22,644 nucleotides of DNA from CBDUBH01 sp965365345 (GTDB lineage: Bacteria; Bacteroidota; Ignavibacteria; Ignavibacteriales; SURF-24). How positions within the stretch are numbered: position 1 is the first letter of the stretch; each line of letters opens with the position of its first letter. A program made the translations under genes and the position numbers. This document shows positions 21,965-22,644 of this stretch, one piece after another. The stretch is from NCBI GenBank assembly GCA_965365345.1, contig CBDUBH010000055.1:1-22644 (forward strand), given 5' to 3'. The notes below the pieces were generated by a model, which had not been told where the DNA came from, searched no databases, and was given only the letters and a program-made list of their open reading frames with translations.

Positions 21965-22594
21965 TTGAACAAAGTACAAGTTGAAATTTTAGGATTATCT
22001 TCAACTCCTTCATCCGGAGGAGCTTATGCAATTTTGTTGAAAGAAGTTTACGGAAACCGCCGGCTTCCAATAATTATCGGTGCTTTTGAAGCACAGGCAA
22101 TTGCTTTGGAAATAGAAGGAATAAAACCACCCCGACCTTTAACCCATGATCTTTTAAAAAATATAATTGAAAATATGGGCGGAACGGTTCAGGAAATTTT
22201 AATTGATGAACTACGCGATAATACTTTTTTTGCTAAAATAGTTTTGGAAGTTTCTTCTTTAACAAATGATATTGATTCAAGACCAAGTGATGCAATCGCT
22301 ATTGCCGTTAGAACACAATCCCCTATTTTTGTTAACGAAGAAGTTATGCGCAATGCTTCATTTATCCCTTCAGCCGAAGAAGAAAATCAGGAAAAATTTG
22401 AAGATGAAGAGGAACCGGATTTTCAGGATAGCCATGAAGAAAGCGGAATGAATGCACCGCAACCTTCGTCATCAAGTAAAGAATCTAAAATTGCATCGCT
22501 TCAGGATCAGCTTCGGGAAGCTTTGGAAAAAGAAGATTATGAACGCGCCGCAAAATTACGAGATGAAATTAAAAAGATAACCGGGAAAAATTAA
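21965..22594 (+). CDS. Bifunctional nuclease (DUF151/BFN) with C-terminal UVR motif
   Basis: A 209-residue protein. Residues 1 to about 137 are a BFN/DUF151 domain: LPIIIGAFEAQAIALEIEG (34-52), RPLTHDLLKNII and SRPSDAIAIAVR (105-116) are the conserved core. An acidic, flexible linker (138-172) leads to a UVR motif (about 174-208, KEDYERAAKLRDEI), a helical hairpin shared with UvrB and McsA/ClpC-type proteins that mediates protein contacts. Some members have been reported to degrade DNA and RNA, though the bacterial role is uncertain. TTG is the likely start, with AGAGG (21955-21959) five bases ahead. It follows etfA by 28 bases and may share its transcript. The 50 bases after it to the window end hold nothing recognisable. 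Confidence 0.9.
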   Translation: MNKVQVEILGLSSTPSSGGAYAILLKEVYGNRRLPIIIGAFEAQAIALEIEGIKPPRPLTHDLLKNIIENMGGTVQEILIDELRDNTFFAKIVLEVSSLTNDIDSRPSDAIAIAVRTQSPIFVNEEVMRNASFIPSAEEENQEKFEDEEEPDFQDSHEESGMNAPQPSSSSKESKIASLQDQLREALEKEDYERAAKLRDEIKKITGKN

Positions 22595-22644
22595 TTTTTA
22601 AAAATATTTTATATAAAAAAAGTGCTGATTTGATTTTACTTCAA

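Overview
The window comes from an AT-rich bacterial chromosome (about two-thirds or more A+T by eye) with short spacers and tight operons. The gene set, the Bacteroidota-like TAnnTTTG octamers ahead of several genes combined with readable Shine-Dalgarno sites, a DUF4369-like exported protein, a YwqK/MORN protein, and the DUF151-UVR and ETF/Fe-S oxidoreductase combination fit the Ignavibacteria/Chlorobiota side of the Bacteroidota. That placement is an inference from gene style; there is no rRNA marker here. Nothing looks like a prophage, transposon, CRISPR array or integrated island: it is a core-genome stretch with a few accessory genes.

Layout. (1) 1-496, minus: 5' part of a membrane Fe-S oxidoreductase of the ETF:menaquinone oxidoreductase (EMO) type, cut by the window edge. 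(2) 872-1702, minus: alpha/beta hydrolase. (3) 1926-4856, plus: operon of acyl-CoA dehydrogenase, HisA-like isomerase, a stand-alone cyclic-nucleotide-binding domain and a universal stress protein. (4) 5306-8487, plus: nucleoside salvage operon cdd-tdk-nupC-punA. (5) 9972-8600, minus: omega-amidase-like nitrilase and a SAM methyltransferase. (6) 10108-10599, plus: ferritin, ending in a strong bidirectional terminator. (7) 11571-10651, minus: tail-anchored protein of nine 24-residue MORN_2/YwqK repeats. (8) 11721-12128, plus: small SET-domain protein. (9) 18283-12130, minus: ychF-like, bipA, pepD and an acyl-CoA synthetase. (10) 20044-18419, minus: DUF4369-like exported protein, lipoprotein-like thermonuclease, clpS, then a terminator. 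(11) 20210-22594, plus: etfB, etfA and a DUF151 bifunctional nuclease with a UVR tail.

Working together. Fatty-acid activation (acyl-CoA synthetase), the first beta-oxidation step (acyl-CoA dehydrogenase), the electron carrier (EtfBA) and the probable membrane quinone reductase (EMO-like fragment) all lie within 22 kb, but in four separate transcription units. The salvage operon is a complete import-and-use route: NupC brings nucleosides in, Cdd deaminates cytidine, Tdk phosphorylates thymidine/deoxyuridine and PunA splits purine nucleosides.

The least conventional unit is acyl-CoA dehydrogenase / HisA-like / cNMP-binding domain / Usp. Its genes overlap or nearly touch, so two small nucleotide-binding proteins appear to be made together with a beta-oxidation enzyme. 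I see no clear, completely novel multigene system. The best candidates for new biology are that operon, the SET protein and the tail-anchored repeat protein.
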